From positions 62,001-126,000 of the forward strand of contig QPMI01000483.1 of the NCBI GenBank assembly GCA_004431415.1: a stretch of 64,000 nt of DNA. The letters run 5' to 3'. This document shows, piece after piece, positions 41,311-52,100 of this stretch; the first letter of the stretch is position 1, and the number at the start of each line of letters is the position of its first letter. This DNA comes from Cyanophora paradoxa. Lineage: Eukaryota > Glaucocystophyceae > Cyanophorales > Cyanophoraceae. The position numbers and the translations under genes are program-made. The notes beneath the pieces were generated by a model. It did not search any database, was not told the origin of the DNA, and saw nothing but the letters and a program-made list of their open reading frames with translations.

Positions 41311-42520
41311 CCGCCCACCGTGGCACGCCATATGCACGCGCACCGTTTGCGGTTGTTGTCGACTGCATGCATATGGCGCTGCGGCGCGCTGCGCGCCCCC
41401 GCCCCATCAATTGCAAGCAAGCCGGACGAGCCGCGGCAGCCGGGCAGGTTGGCTCGTGGCTGCCCTAGCCGTGGCTGGATAGTAGCCAGTCACTGAGTCA
41501 CCGCTGGATAGTAGTTGCTTCGATGTACAGTACTAGTAGCTATAGGTCGGGGCCTCGGGCCGCGCGCCGCGTCCGAACAGGAGCTAGGAGCTGCGCCGCG
41601 TTGCACGGACGACGGAGCAGGTTCAGGCCGATGCGGCGGATTTATATCATTATTATATTAGAGCATCCGCGTCCGGCCCGCTCCGGCCGCGCGCATGCAG
41701 CGCTAGCGCGGGCCGGCTGTGCACGTGCGGCCAGCCGCTGAGCTGGGGCTGGCCTGCAGCTGGGTACCTTCAAAAGACTTCCGACGTTGAGAAAAAGACC
41801 GACTTGCGAACTAGCCGGCTTGGACAGCGTGACAGACAATCCGACGGGTAGCAATTGCAAGGGGGGTTTGAGCAGCTGACCCCCCCTTGCAATATTAATT
41901 TGCCGCCAGTGCCAAGTTGGCTGGCCATGGCCCATGGCCATATGCATGCCATGATGGCCCGCCCCCGGGACCAAGCCTTGCAATTGAAGGCCTAGCTAGC
42001 GCTATATATAGGCCTCGCGATCGACGTCGACGGCCGCCGGGCCCTCGAGCTTGCATGCATCTATATATAGCTATAGCTATAACTAGCACTGCCAGGCTGC
42101 GGCAGATTCAATGATTCGAATTCTAGCTCATGATCACTGGCATTAATTGCAAGGGGGGGTACCCCCTCCCTTGCTCCCCTGGTGAATTGGTGCGGCGTAC
42201 TTTCTGTGTTAGCAATTTTTGTAAGATGAGATTCTTTGCATGCGCTCTCGTGTAGGTGTGATCGCATCGTAGCCGCTGCGAGCGGCGGAAAAAAATGCAG
42301 AGGCGGGGCTGCGCAAACATGTCGAGGTCGCGCCTCACCTGCTATCGCTATATGCACCAGACCACGTGCTCCTGAATGCTCTCAATGCGACCTACAAACT
42401 CTGTCATACATGCCCGGGCTCGAGAAGTGGCGCGTGGCGCGCTAGGCCGCCTCAAGTACCTGTTGTACCGGGCGCCGGAAAAAAGTGCTCCTGCGAGTTT
42501 CGGCTTTTGCTGGGTACAGA
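41311..42520. other. Intergenic DNA with palindromic and TATA-like stretches
   Basis: No supported gene. CTATATATAGCTATAGCTATAAC near 42,060 and repeated GCAAGGGGGG strings (41,858, 41,886 inverted, 42,149) are visible. Confidence 0.4.
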
Positions 42521-42522
42521 AG

Positions 42523-42606
42523 CAACGACCTGCGTAGTGTGTAGTGTGTAGAGCCGTGCAACGACCTGCGCGGCTGCCATCCGGGCGTGCAACGACCTGC
42601 GCGGCT
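42523..42606 (+). repeat. CAACGACCTGCG short repeats, three copies
   Basis: CAACGACCTGCG occurs near 42,524, 42,558 and 42,590; the last two share GTG before and CGGCTGC after. Confidence 0.7.
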
Positions 42607-43018
42607 GCGGGAAGCGCTTCGCTCGGCCGGAAGAAGGCACCCGCGACGCCGCTTTCCGGTGCGCGTCGCTTGGCCGAGTGATGATCATGACTGCCCCGCG
42701 CCCGCCGCCCGGCTGCAATCAAACTCGGCTCGGCTGCAATCGCTTCAATCAGCTGCAATCGCTCGCATGCCGCCGGCAATCCCGAGCAGAGCGCGCACAG
42801 AAGCCATGTCGAACAGCTCCTCTTGCGCATCTTCTTTTCAGCCTCGCGCGCCCACTTCTCCGGCTGCGGCCTCGAGCTCGGGCCACGCCGTACGCGTTGG
42901 CCCCGTAGCAGAGGGTGGCGGCGTCGCATGCGCAGTATTCGCAGCTGGCCCCGCCCCCGCCCCGCGGCTGTCCGCGCGCGGCTGTCCGCCGCGCCGCCCC
43001 CGCACGGCCGCTGTCTGG

Positions 43019-43490
43019 CGCGAGCTGACGCCTCGGCTATTAAGCTTCGCAGGCTATGCGCAGGGCCCGGCGCCACCTGCCGCTCTGCCCGCTTCCTCGC
43101 CCTCCGCCCCGCCCGCTGCCTCAGCTTCGTCGACTCTAGGTTCGCCCCGCCGCTGCTGCTGCGCACCTTACCCAGCCGTCCCCGCTGGGCCTCGCCTCCG
43201 CGCCGCGGCTCTCCGGGGCGAGCTGACGCCTCGGCTCTGCGCAGGCTATGCGCAGGGCCCGGCGCCACCTGCCGCTCCGCCCGCTTCCTCGCCCGCCGCC
43301 CCCCCGCTGCCTCAGCTTCGTCGACTCCAGGTTCGCCCCGCCGCTGCTGCTGCTGCGCACCTGGCCCGGCCGCTGCCGCTGGGCCCCACCCCCGCACGGC
43401 CACTGTCAGGGGCGAGCTGACGCCTCGGCTCTGCGTATGTGCAGGCTATGCGCAGGGTCAGGTCCCACCTGTCTTTCCTCCCGCTTTCCT
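43019..43490. repeat. ~195-bp tandem repeat, about 2.5 copies
   Basis: CGAGCTGACGCCTCGGCT begins units at 43,021, 43,219 and 43,413; each continues with GCAGGCTATGCGCAGGG and CTCAGCTTCGTCGACTC. Third unit is partial. Open frames in the block are repeat-derived. Confidence 0.85.
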
Positions 43491-43632
43491 GCCCGCCGTC
43501 GCCCTCGCCTGCCCGCCAGCCTGCTGCGCCGCCCACCTCGCCACCCCATCCGTCCGCTCCGCCACTGGGCCACCCCACCCGCCCGCCTCGCCACCCCGCC
43601 CGCCTCTCCCGCCCGCCCGCCTTGCCTCTCTG

Positions 43633-43646
43633 CCCCCCCCCCCCCC
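43633..43646 (+). repeat. Poly-C tract, 14 C
   Basis: Uninterrupted run following Pro-rich GC sequence. Confidence 0.85.
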
Positions 43647-44450
43647 TCGGTACCCTGCAATGTGTAGAAGTACCCCCCCTTGCACCTCCGCGCGCGGCCC
43701 GCACTTGCTGCACTTGCACTGGGCCGGGCGCGGTCTGCTAGTATTCACTGCTCCTGGACGCCGGCCGGCCAGCCTCAGGGCCTGGCGCGGCGGGCCTGCA
43801 TGCGCAGCTGGCCCCTAGCTGGCCTTGCCAGTGACGCCGTGACGGTGCTGTCATCATGATCATGATGCCATGATCATTGGGTGCACACATCATGACTCAG
43901 TGATGACGCCATCAAGATGGGATCATGATGACCTCGGATACTATGATAACTTAGTAATCATGAATATTAATGATGATCGTCATCATGCCATGATGATGTG
44001 AGGGGGGGTGTTTTCGAATTCTGGTTCACACTGTGACAAATCGCGTGTTTCTAGATCTGCAGCCATCATATTGATCAGCGGATCTTCTGCTCAAAATTGG
44101 TATTTACAGCGCTTTGTACAACAAGCTAAAGAAACGCGAACTACCACGCGCTGGTAGGCGACAAAATCGCGCTCGCGGCGCTGAACGCCTGGGCGCCACA
44201 GGAAAACCAAGGCCCTAAGGGGACAAAATTGCAGCCAGGGGGCTGGCGAAGAAATTAAACCGATTCTATACCCGAGACAAAGCAGAACCGAAGTACCTAT
44301 TTACTAAGCTAATTGTAAGAAATTGAGAAGAATACGTATACCCTGCCCGAGAGCATGAAAATATAGAGGGGCCCCCGAATGGAGTCTAACGCATGATATG
44401 AAAAGGTGCGCGGGGGCGCGCCTCGCGAGAAAGGGCCCAAAGGGAAAGCG
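43647..44450. other. Intergenic DNA with TGATCA/CATGATGA cluster
   Basis: 43,845-44,000 is dense in ATCATGATCATGATG-type palindromes like those at 27.9 and 28.5 kb. The stretch 44,000-44,450 is the 3' side of the TFIIB-like gene and has no other feature. Confidence 0.5.
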
Positions 44451-46541
44451 TCAGGCGGCGGTGAGGTTGAAGGAGGAGGAGCGGGGGGAGAAGGGGCTGG
44501 CGGGGGCGGCGCCCGGGGCGGAGGGCTCGAGGAGCGGGGCGAGCTGGCCGCGGGAGGCGGTCTTGCGGAGGGCGAGGAGGTCCTGGACGGAGCGCACGGA
44601 GGTGAAGCGGCAGCAGCTGCTCGTCTCCAGCCGCGCCAGCTCCACCAGGAAGTCCCCCACGCTCCCCGACGCCCCCACCCCGCCGGCCCCGCCCCCGCCC
44701 AGCGCCGAGCCCCCGCTCAGCGAGCCGCCGGCCGCCGCGCGCAGGAGGTCCCCCGAGGAGCCGAGGCGGGAGAGGTCGGGGCTCCCCGGCGCCCCCGCCT
44801 CGTGGCCCAGCGCCGCGAGCAGGCCCGAGGAGCCGAACGAGGGGAGCGAGCCGAAGCTGGGGAGGGAGGCGAGGGCGGCGGCGTCCATCGGGGTCGCCGC
44901 CGGCCCCGCCGCGTCCATCGCGAGGCCCTCCAGCAGCATCGGCATCCCCGCGTCGGGCACGAGGTCCGGCAGCTCCGGCAGCGGCCCCGGCCCCGCCTCC
45001 TCCATCGGGCACGGCACCGGCGACGCCCCCGGCGCAGGCCCCGGGGAGCCAGCGCCTGCGGCGGGGCCTGCCGCGCGAGGCCCGAGAGGGAGAGGAGCGG
45101 GGGCGCGGGGCCGACGGGGGCGGCGCCGGGGCGCGGGGGCGAGAGGAGGGCGGGGCCCGGGAGGGACGGCAGGGCGGGGGAGCGCTTGGTGGAGCGGAGG
45201 GGCCCCGGGGCCGGGGACTGCGCGGCGGGCGGGAAGGGCATGGGGAGGAGGGCGGGGCTCCCCGCCGGCTGCCCCGCCCCGACGACGGGCGAGGTGCGCA
45301 TGGAGCTGCCGCCTTCCGAGGCCCCGTCCACCTCCATCTTCACCGCCTCCCCGTTCTCCGGCTCCAGCAACTGCCCCGCCCTCAGCCGGCGTCCCGGCAC
45401 GCGCCGCAGCGCGGCGTCACACCGTGGCGGGGTCGTCGGTGGCCCAGTCGAGGGAGGGCGGGAGGAGCTCCGTGGAGCGTGAGTTCATCTCCTTCCACGC
45501 GTTCCGTACCGTCAGCTCCGCCACACCCGTCACGTCCGCGATCCCTGCGCGGCGCGCGTCCGAGGGGCGGCGCGCCAGGAGCACGGGGGAGCGGCGCACG
45601 CTTCAGCGGGCGTTTCTCCGGCCCCATCTTGGAGATGAGGAGCATCGCCGCGGCGCAGCACGTCAGGGGGGACTTGCCGTGCACGACGTTGATCTCGATC
45701 GCCCGCCGCGCAACGTGGGAGCACGCGTCCAGAAAGTATCTTCGGACGTGCGCGAGGGTCAGCCGCGGGAGACACCGTATATGCCACGCCGCGATGTCCT
45801 AGTCGCAGCGCTGTGCACCGAGTGGTCTGCAGCTTGCGACAGAAGCGCTCCTGCGAGCCGGGGCGCAAGGGTCAGCAGCGCGCGGCACAGAGGTCGACGC
45901 GCAGCGCTTGCCAGAAAGTCATCGGTGCTGCTAGGTAGCATGGTGGCGTCGTCCGTAGTTAGTACATGCGCTTTGAAAGCGCGCCCCAAGTCCTTCGCGC
46001 GCGGGGTCAGTCGGGAAACGCCGAGACGGCAGATGTGGTCGCCACCTTCTTGCATACGCCTGTTGCGTCGCAGATCTCCTTGAAGGACCTGGCAAGATAC
46101 GGTTTGCGGTCTGCCAAGTTGCCCGGCGGCCTATGCGCCCCCTGTGAGGTTGCCCGGCTGACCTTGGTATTCCGTTCTGCCGACAGCCTGCGAGCAAACA
46201 CGCCGCGAGGAGAGGCTCGCGCTGCTTTTGCGCGAGGACGTTCTTTTTCACTCCCGCGGCATCCAAGACTCGGAAGTAAACTCCCGAGGCCGAGCCGACG
46301 AGCCTTACTTCCTCCTCGCTGGAGAGGCCCCCCATCGCTGCGCACCAATTGCGCAGCCTCTCAAGATTCGGGCCTAGTTGCTTATCCTTCTGGTGGGCCT
46401 GCGCCGCGAGGGAGATCAGGAATGCGCACGCGGAAACGACGTGGCAGCTCGTACCCGAGCAAGAAAGTCGGCGGCGGTGGTGCTCGCCACCATGGCCAAT
46501 GCATCTGCGGGCGCCCCGGCTGGCGGTAGCTGCGCCGCCAT
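44451..46541 (-). CDS. TFIIB-family transcription factor without visible zinc ribbon
   Basis: Two cyclin-like repeats can be followed through introns. First repeat: LERLRNWCAAMGG, LLAACLLAGCRQNGIPR joined to SFKEICDATGVCKK and DLGRAFK. Second repeat: DDFL joined to ERFCRKLQ, then LTLAHVRRYFLDACSHVARRAIE, HGKSPLTCCAAAMLLISKM, and GIADVTGVAELTVRNAW. These match the TFIIB core (AACLYIACRQ.GVPRTFKEI; SP.S.AAAAIYMAS; DVT.RQSY), which binds TBP-DNA. The first exon, from ATG 46,541 (MAAQLPPAG), carries no CxxC zinc ribbon. The ~300-residue tail is Ser/Pro/Gly-rich. One intron starts GC (45,911-45,910) and ends CAG. A frame break near 45,040 lies in a C/G run. BRF-like or lineage-specific TFIIB are alternatives. 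Confidence 0.8.
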
Positions 46542-46705
46542 GCTGGGGAGCGGCCGCTTGGAAAGCTGGATCGAATAGCATGTACCCCCCTCTGCCTGCC
46601 TAAGCCAGAGGCAGTGCCAGAGGCAGTACACACACAGTGCCAGTCTTGCCAGCGCGCGCGGATCCGGATGCGCGGACCCGGACGCGGATCCGGATCCTCC
46701 GGGAT

Positions 46706-46846
46706 CCTTCCGGAGCACTGGCCAGGGTAAAGTGAGCGCGCGCGGATCGCGCACGTGCGAGTACATCGGAGGCGTACCAGGGTCGCTTGACTCCAGGGAC
46801 GTTGTTCTAAAAGGAGACAGTAAGTTTGAGTGCCGCTGCGATTAGT
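46706..46846 (-). pseudogene. Partial copy of PsbQ-like gene (intron 1 end to exon 3 start)
   Basis: About 140 bp nearly identical to 48,336-48,481 of the PsbQ-like gene, same orientation, covering the end of intron 1, the micro-exon region and the first bases of the next exon. Flanked by GGATCC-rich direct repeats. Confidence 0.85.
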
Positions 46847-47248
46847 ACCGCGGCCGGCGCCGTCATGATCAGGGCGCGCGCGCGCGCTTGCGCACCGTAT
46901 ACGGTATACGTACGCGTGGCACTGCGGCATGCACTTGATTTTAAGCGCTAGCTTGCCGTATCATGAACATAAAATGCATGCGCCGCTGCACTGCCGCAAC
47001 TGCGCATGCGCATGCAGTGCGTCGCTGCAGTGCGATGCGCATGCACGTCTAGATCTGTATACGTACATGTGCCGCAGTGCATGCGCGCAGCGCGCGCGCG
47101 CCGCGGCGGCATGCGAATATTAATGCGCACTGCAGCCTCGAAGTTCGTCCATCGATTAAATTAAATATTCAATGATTCCACGGCCCCGGCGGACGGCGGC
47201 GGACCGGCGGTCCGACGTCGAGCTCGCGATCGACTGGGCCACTGGGGC
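46847..47248. other. Intergenic DNA rich in GCATGCG palindromes
   Basis: 46,960-47,110 is packed with TGCATGCGC and GCGCATGC strings; no gene supported. Confidence 0.45.
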
Positions 47249-47664
47249 GCCCTCATCGCGGCTTCCCAGCGCGGCAGTCCGGATCCCGCGGCGCTCAATT
47301 CGAATTCGAAGCAGCGCGCGTCCGACGGTCGTGCCCGGCAACCCCGGCCCCGACGGCGGCTCCCGCCCCGGTCGTCGCCTCCAGATCTCAGCCCAAGTTC
47401 GAGGCCAAGGAAGTCGCACGCAAGACCTTCACGGCTGTCGCTGTTGCCCTTCTGTCGGCCTCGCCCGCCTTTGCCGCCGTCATCCCGGTGCGCGCGCGAT
47501 AGCTTACTTGCGCGCGACTAATCGCAGCGGCACTCAAACTTACTGTTTCCTTTTAGAACAACGTGCCTGGAGTCAGCGACCCTGGTACGCCTCCGATGTA
47601 CTCGCACGTGCGCGTTCCGCGCGCGCTCACTTTACCCTGGCAAGGCGCCAGTGCTCCGGAAGGA
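47249..47664 (+). pseudogene. Inverted partial copy of the PsbQ-like gene
   Basis: Plus-strand copy of exon 1 from about codon 8 (LIAAS), all of intron 1, the micro-exon and the start of exon 3, ending exactly after CCGGAAGGAGGA, where the parent continues GAAGTACC. Identity by eye is well above 90 percent. It carries small insertions absent from the parent, including CAATTCGAATTCG near 47,298, and lacks the start codon, so it is not a working gene. Confidence 0.9.
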
Positions 47665-47790
47665 GGATCACACATATATAATTTGTTGGACATGCTTACG
47701 CTCTACACAACTACGTAAACTGTAAATGCAACTGCGATCTGTTAAACAAATGAAAGACTAGCGCTAGGTTCAGAGAGCGCGTTCCACGGT

Positions 47791-48740
47791 TTAGAAGGCC
47801 TTGTCGCCCTTGAGAAGCGGCGTCTTGCCCTCGACGAACTTCTCGTACGCATCCTCGCGCTGGAACTCGATGCCGGCCAGAGAGAAGAACTTCTCGATGT
47901 CGCGGCGCGCGTTCTCAGCATCGATCACAGCCTGGAGAAGCGCGCGCGCATGTCGGCACGGGGCGCGGTGCGCCAGGCGATGAGGCGTAGGGCGAGCGAC
48001 CGGCGAACCTTCTCCTTGTCCTCGGTGGTCTCGAGGGCGCGGATGTCGGCGACGAAGGACTTGATGGCGGCCTCGGCCTGGCGCTCGCGAGCGCGGAAGA
48101 CGTCGGCGCTCATGATGTTGAGCGGCTTGGCGATCCCGTTAAGCTGAGCGCGCGGGAGGGAAGAACTTCGTTAGCACGGGGCGCGCTGCGCAGGAGGGGA
48201 GAAACACGCGGCTTGCAGCCGACGAACCTCGCGAGCCTCATCCTCGACCTTGCCCCAGCGGCCGGCCGCGATGTGGTCTTCGATGCGGGCAATCGAGTCA
48301 TAGCCGCGCTTAATCTCCTCGAGGTACTTCTCCTCCTTCCGGAGCACTGGCCAGGGTAAAGTACTAGTGAGCGCGCGCGGAACGCGCACGTGCGAGTACA
48401 TCGGAGGCGTACCAGGGTCGCTGATTCCAGGGACGTTGTTCTAAAAGGAAACAGTAAGTTCGAGTGCCGCTGCGATTAGTCGCGCGCAAGAAAGCTATCG
48501 CGCGCGCACCGGGATGACGGCGGCAAAGGCGGGCGAGGCCGACAGAAGGGCAACAGCGACAGCCGTGAAGGTCTTGCGTGCGACTTCCTTGGCCTCGAAC
48601 TTGGGCCGAGAGCTGGAGGCGACGACCGGGGCGGGAGCCGCCGCCGGGGCCGGGGTTGCCGGGCACGACGCGCGCTGCTTCAGCGCCGCGGGAGTGCCGC
48701 GCTGGGAAGCCGCGATGAGGCCGCCGTTCACGAACGCCAT
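47791..48740 (-). CDS. PsbQ-like thylakoid-lumen protein (nuclear, plastid-targeted)
   Basis: ATG at 48,740 gives MAFVNGGLIAASQ, a Ser/Ala/Pro-rich transit peptide with early Phe, then a lumen-targeting stretch TFTAVAVALLSASPAFA with an AxA cleavage site. Intron 1 (GTGCGCGC...TTTTAG, with CTAAT branch-like site) leads to micro-exon NNVPGISDP, then LRKEEKYLEEIKRGYDSIARIEDHI. Another intron (GTTCGTCG...GCTCAG) leads to LNGIAKPLNIMSADVFRAR and helices ending YEKFVEGKTPLL. A break near 47,945 lies in a CG-dinucleotide run and is closed by removing two bases. A ~150-residue mature four-helix protein in the lumen fits the PsbQ/PsbQ' extrinsic photosystem II family; the family assignment is from pattern, not alignment. 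Confidence 0.6.
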
Positions 48741-49126
48741 TGCTGCTGGATGGTGGAGGCGGAAGGTGGTAGAGGTGCGAAGATGCCCGAACTGTGAGCG
48801 AAGTGATGAGTTCGCCGGTTTTGTGGCCCCGAAAAAAAAGCCCTCATCATTCGCGATCGCACGTGCACGGGCGAGCAATTTAAAACGCGTGCCACATTGC
48901 CACGGTGCGGCATGTGCAGCGGCACGCAGACGAAGATTCGAGAATAATTTTGAATGATGCAGGGCATTGCAGGCAAATCAGGCAGGAGGGGGACAGCGAC
49001 AGCGAGAGAGGAGGGCGCCTGCTGGGTTGAGCGGGAGGGGGGGAGGGGGGCGGATGGGCAAGGCCCTGAGGGTTCAACGGTTCGGAAAGGGGGCGACGCG
49101 GAGTGGGGGCAATGGAGCCCTGGAGC
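48741..49126. other. Intergenic: PsbQ-like promoter and 3' side of Q-rich gene
   Basis: 48,741-48,960 is the upstream region of the lumen-protein gene, with an A-run at 48,832. 48,990-49,090 is purine-rich on the plus strand. No gene. Confidence 0.4.
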
Positions 49127-52100
49127 TCATTGCACGGCGCCGCCAAGCCACTCGCCGCTGCCGCCGGCGGCCGCAGCCTGGATGGCGGCGCTCTGCTGCT
49201 GCTGCTGGAGGGAGCGGGCGGCCTGGATCTGCCGCATGTAGGCGGCCATGTCCTCGGGCGCGACGCGCGCCATGGCCGCCATCTGCTGCCGCTGCCGCTG
49301 AAGCATCATCAGCTGCTGCTGCTGCGCTGGCGCCAAAGCCGCGAACTGCTGCGCCGTCATCCCCACGCCGTACCCGTAGCCGTACGTGGCCTGCCGCCGC
49401 GCGTCAGGGGCGGCGGAGGGGCCGAGACTGGACGGGTGCGGGCGCACGGCCGGGTCGTTCATGACGGCAACCGGGGCGGCCTGCGCGACGGCCGCAGCGC
49501 CCCCGTCGTGGGCCCCCAGCGCCATAGACGCCCCCGGGCCCGCGATCGCCATTCCGCCACTCGCGGGGCCCGCCCCCCCGGGCGCTGCCTGCGGGACCGC
49601 GGGGACAGGCCCCTGTGCGCCGCCTGTGCGCTCTGCGGGTGGTCGGAGACAAGGCGGGGCGCGGCGCGAGCGCCGGGGCGCACGCTGTTTGGGGGCGCCG
49701 CCAGACGCGCTCTTGCTGCTCGAGGGCCGCCCTGCTCGCCGCAGTCAGGCGGGGCAGCACGGCTGTGCCCTCCGGGGCGCGCGCACCGCGCTTCGTGCCC
49801 GACTCTGAGGACCGGCTTTTCGAAGAGGTTGGCGGGGCCGGGGCGGGGCCGCCACCCCGCGGGGCGCCGGCCTTCTCGGAGGCCGGGGCGGCGGGCCGGA
49901 GCCGGGGCCCGCGGATGCAGCCGGAACGGCGGGCACCGCAAGGGCCGGGGCGGCGGCGGCGGCGGCCTGCTGCAGGGACTTGGCCTTGGCGACGCAAGAG
50001 TGCAGGATGCGCAGCGCCTCGTTCTTCGCCTGCGCACGCGCTTGCGCGGGGGCGGCCGGGGGCGAGGCGTCGGCCGGCGCACCGCCGCCCAGGGCCCGCC
50101 GCCGCCGGCGAGGACGAAGGACAGGAACGACTCCATGCTGGGGGCTCCGTGAGGGGCGCGGCGGGGGGGCGGGCGGGGGCGGCGGGCGCCTGTGCGCGTA
50201 GGAGTGGCCCTCGGGGATGATGTCGCCGACGGTGGTCCACTGCGTGAGGCGGCGCGGGCGCAGGATCGCCGCCGTGGGGATGCGCGCCAGGCTCGAGCGG
50301 ATCTCCAGCAGCGGGTTCTCCGACAGCGGCGCCCCCGCCTCGCCGCTCGACGGCGTCGGCGAGGGCCGAACCGCCCGATCCACAGCAGCCCCTGCCGCCG
50401 CCTCCGACGCCGACGCGCCCGCAGCGTCCGCGGCCCCGCCCCCGTCGGCGGCCTTCTCCTTCTCCCCGGCCGCCTCACCCCTCTCCTCTGCCTTCGGCTT
50501 GTCGTCGCCGCCCGTCGGGCACTCCGCCGCGGTCGCGGGCGCCGCCGCCTCCTCTTTCAGCACCAACTCTCCCTCTGATCTCTCCGCTTTCGGGGGCCCC
50601 GCCTCGCCCGTCTCCTCGGCCGCCGCCTTCGCCTTCTCGTCGCCCTGGGTGGCAGCGGTCTCCCTCGCGGCGTCGCCCTTCTTGGCCGCCGGCGCCCCCG
50701 CGGCCTCCGCTGGCTTCCCCTCGTCCTCCGCCGGCTCGTCGCGCTTCTTCTCCCCCACCGCCTCCGGCCTCCTCTCGCCCTGCTCCTCGGTCTTGGGCTC
50801 CTCCTTCGCCTTCTCCCCCGCCGCCTCCTCGGGGCCGGCCTGCTGTTCCCGCGGGGAGCCGAACTCAGCGTCCAGCGTCCGCCGGAAGAGCGACTCGAAC
50901 TGCGCGGGGCGTCGGCACGGGCGCGGGGCGTGGGGCGCGGGGCGGGCCTGCTTGTGCTGCGCCGCCACGGCCGCCCGGTCCTCCGCACTCAGCGTCACAG
51001 GCCGCGGCGCTGGAGCCGCAGCCGCCGACGCCGCCCCCGACGATGTCCGCCCCGGGGCCCCCGCGGCCCCTGCGGCGCCGGGGGAGGCTGCCGCGCTCAG
51101 AGAAGCTGCAGGGCCGGCGCCGGAAGCCGCAGCCGAGGTTGTAGCGGCGCCGGCGGCCGGGACGGCGGCGGAGCCCTGCGGGAGACTACCCTCACTGCCG
51201 CTGCCTTTCCTCCGTTTCTGCGGCCGCTCATCGCCCCCCTCGCCCTCCTGACCCTTGTCTGCGCCGCCCCGCGCTTGAGACGGAGGGTGTGCGGAAGCGT
51301 GCAAGGCGGGCGCACGGTCTTTGTCTTGCGTCAAGTCCACGGTCTCTCCTTGTCTGCAAGCGGGGTGTCGGAATCCGGCGGCGCCGGAGGGCGGGGAGGG
51401 GGGGGGGGGGGGCCGCCGCGCCGGTTTTCGCCCACCTCTTAGGCTGCTGCTGTTGCTGCTGAGGAGCCTGCTGTTGTGGCTGACCTGCGGCGGTGGGCGG
51501 CTTGCCTGACGCCTTGTCGCTGGCCCTGTCCGGGGCGCCGGCTCCGCCGAGGGACTGGCCGAGGGCCTGCCCGCGGGCCTGCATCTGGGCCTGGAGCTGC
51601 GCCTGGCGCTGCTTTTCGAAGTGCGCCGCGAGCTGCACCTGCGCCCGCTGCAGCAGCACCTGCTGCTGGTCCGGCGTCAGCTGCTGCATCTGCTGCGGCG
51701 TCAGCCCGATTTGCTGGTGTAGCAGCGCCTGGTGGTGTGCCGTGAGCGCCTGCCCCACGAGCGGCTGCGGCTGGCCGACTCCCTGCCCGTGCCCGGGCTT
51801 GCCCGCGACTCCCGCCGGCCCCTGCCCGCCGGGCCCTGGAGCAACGGCCGCCCCCGGCAGAGGCCTGCCGGCTTGCGCGCCGCCGGAAGCCGCCTGCTGG
51901 CCCGCCGCGCCCGCAAGGGGCCGCTGCGGGGTCGCGCCAGCCTGCGCCTGCGACTGGCCCGCATTGCCGCTCGCCTGCGCAGCGGCAGGCTGCTGGCCCG
52001 CCGGAGCGGCGCCGGCGGGGCCGCCAGCTCCGGGCTGGGCCGCCTGCCCCGAATGGCCGACGGCGCCCTGTCCGGGACCGCGCTGGGCAGCCTGCTGCCC

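Noticed and set aside
40387-41496. Five overlapping 318-357-codon frames on both strands
   Set aside because: All are readings of one GC minisatellite; every frame is open, so openness has no value as evidence.
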